Source of the DNA: Cohnella rhizosphaerae
Lineage (GTDB): Bacteria; Bacillota; Bacilli; Paenibacillales; Paenibacillaceae
Reading direction: 5' to 3'
Assembly: GCF_029525575.1 (NCBI RefSeq)
Contig: NZ_JAPDIA010000007.1
Span: 806,001 to 870,000 of the forward strand
DNA length: 64,000 nucleotides
The notes beneath the pieces are model-generated. The model was not told the origin of the DNA and made no database searches. It saw only the letters and a list, made by a program, of their open reading frames with translations. This document shows positions 63,490 through 64,000 of the stretch, one piece after another; position 1 is the first letter of the stretch; each line of letters opens with the position of its first letter. Both the position numbers and the translations under genes were made by a program.

Positions 63490-64000
63490 ATGAACAACAA
63501 GAGTTGGATGAAAAACACGGGCACCTTTTTGCTATTCGGAGGACCTGCGACCTTTGCTTTTACGGCCGTTGTCCTCGTGCCCTTCGTGGTCGGCCTTTAC
63601 TTGACCTTTACCAATTGGGACGTTCGCTCCGGGGACAACTCGTTTATCGGCTTGTCCAATTATGCGGAGGTGCTGCGCGACAAGGCATTCCTCACGCAGC
63701 TGTGGTTTACGATCAAATATGTGTTCTTTACCGTACTCATATCGAATGCGGTCGCTTTCCTGATCGCGCTTGCGCTGACGAGCGGCCTAAAGGGCGAAAA
63801 ATGGCTTCGGACGGGCTTCTTTACGCCGAATCTGATCGGCGGCATCGTTCTCGGCTATTTATGGCAGACGCTTTTCTCCCAAGTCCTCCCGTACATGGGC
63901 GAAAAGTACGGCTGGTCGTGGTTCGACACCTCTTGGCTTACCGACACGAACACCGCGTTCTGGGCGCTTATCATCGCGACTTCCTGGCAGTTGGCGGGTT
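63490..64000 (+). CDS. Carbohydrate ABC transporter permease, MalF-like (3' end beyond window)
   Basis: The first 170 codons are present, starting at ATG 63490 (MNNKSWMKNTGTFLLFGG) with GAAGGGG upstream. Four helices are visible, including FTAVVLVPFVVGLYLTFTNWD and VFFTVLISNAVAFLIALALT. The EAA loop would lie beyond the edge. It is downstream of the binding-protein gene in the same operon. Confidence 0.9.
   Translation, partial: MNNKSWMKNTGTFLLFGGPATFAFTAVVLVPFVVGLYLTFTNWDVRSGDNSFIGLSNYAEVLRDKAFLTQLWFTIKYVFFTVLISNAVAFLIALALTSGLKGEKWLRTGFFTPNLIGGIVLGYLWQTLFSQVLPYMGEKYGWSWFDTSWLTDTNTAFWALIIATSWQLAG

Overview
The window looks like chromosomal DNA of a high-GC, endospore-forming Firmicute of the Paenibacillaceae (Cohnella/Paenibacillus type). 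The evidence is a gerA-type germinant-receptor operon with a sigma-G-like promoter, an aa3-type quinol oxidase (qoxABCD), an S-layer-homology surface protein, YesMN-type two-component genes beside a sugar ABC transporter, strong GGAGG ribosome sites, and many TTG/GTG starts. No rRNA, tRNA, phage, insertion sequence or CRISPR array was seen.

Layout. 1-6.4 kb: a YhgE/Pip membrane protein cut by the window edge, a TetM-family ribosomal-protection GTPase, a small coiled-coil protein, a nitroreductase and an alpha/beta hydrolase. 6.4-15 kb (minus strand): a six-gene exopolysaccharide operon like Bacillus ydaJKLMN, with one extra polytopic membrane protein and a degenerate GGDEF protein that keeps an RxxD I-site. 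15-19 kb: a MarR regulator and an MMPL/RND exporter. 19-27 kb: fumC, an aldose 1-epimerase, an MmyB-like regulator, a FabF-type ketosynthase and purT, separated by intergenic tandem repeats. 27-31 kb: the ger operon, with a small two-helix protein inside it. 31-34.6 kb: HxlR regulator, YfbR-like HD phosphohydrolase, a DUF4097 pair and a small membrane protein. 34.8-38.8 kb: qoxABCD. 39.4-54.1 kb (minus strand): sensor kinase and regulator, a large SLH-anchored metallophosphoesterase, a secreted alpha/alpha-toroid-like protein, a sugar-binding protein, two permeases, a Gfo/Idh oxidoreductase and a GNAT-PP2C protein; this reads as one carbohydrate-sensing, uptake and processing locus. 54.3-59 kb: a CDF metal transporter and an ATP-grasp/alpha-E/transglutaminase cassette. 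60-64 kb: a guanine-type riboswitch ahead of an FAD dehydrogenase, then a second sugar ABC operon with a LacI-type operator palindrome and a cre-like site.

Two features cut across the window. First, about twenty otherwise intact genes are broken, or fused to a neighbour, by one extra base, nearly always in a run of 5-8 identical bases. Deleting that base restores the expected family sequence each time, so I treat these as probable sequencing or assembly errors and give reconstructed genes. Second, the 3' intergenic regions carry several repeat families that are unrelated in sequence yet share a spacing of exactly 51 bp (one further family has 62/63 bp), often with internal inverted repeats. 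They lie downstream of genes or between convergent genes, and are my best candidate for something undescribed.
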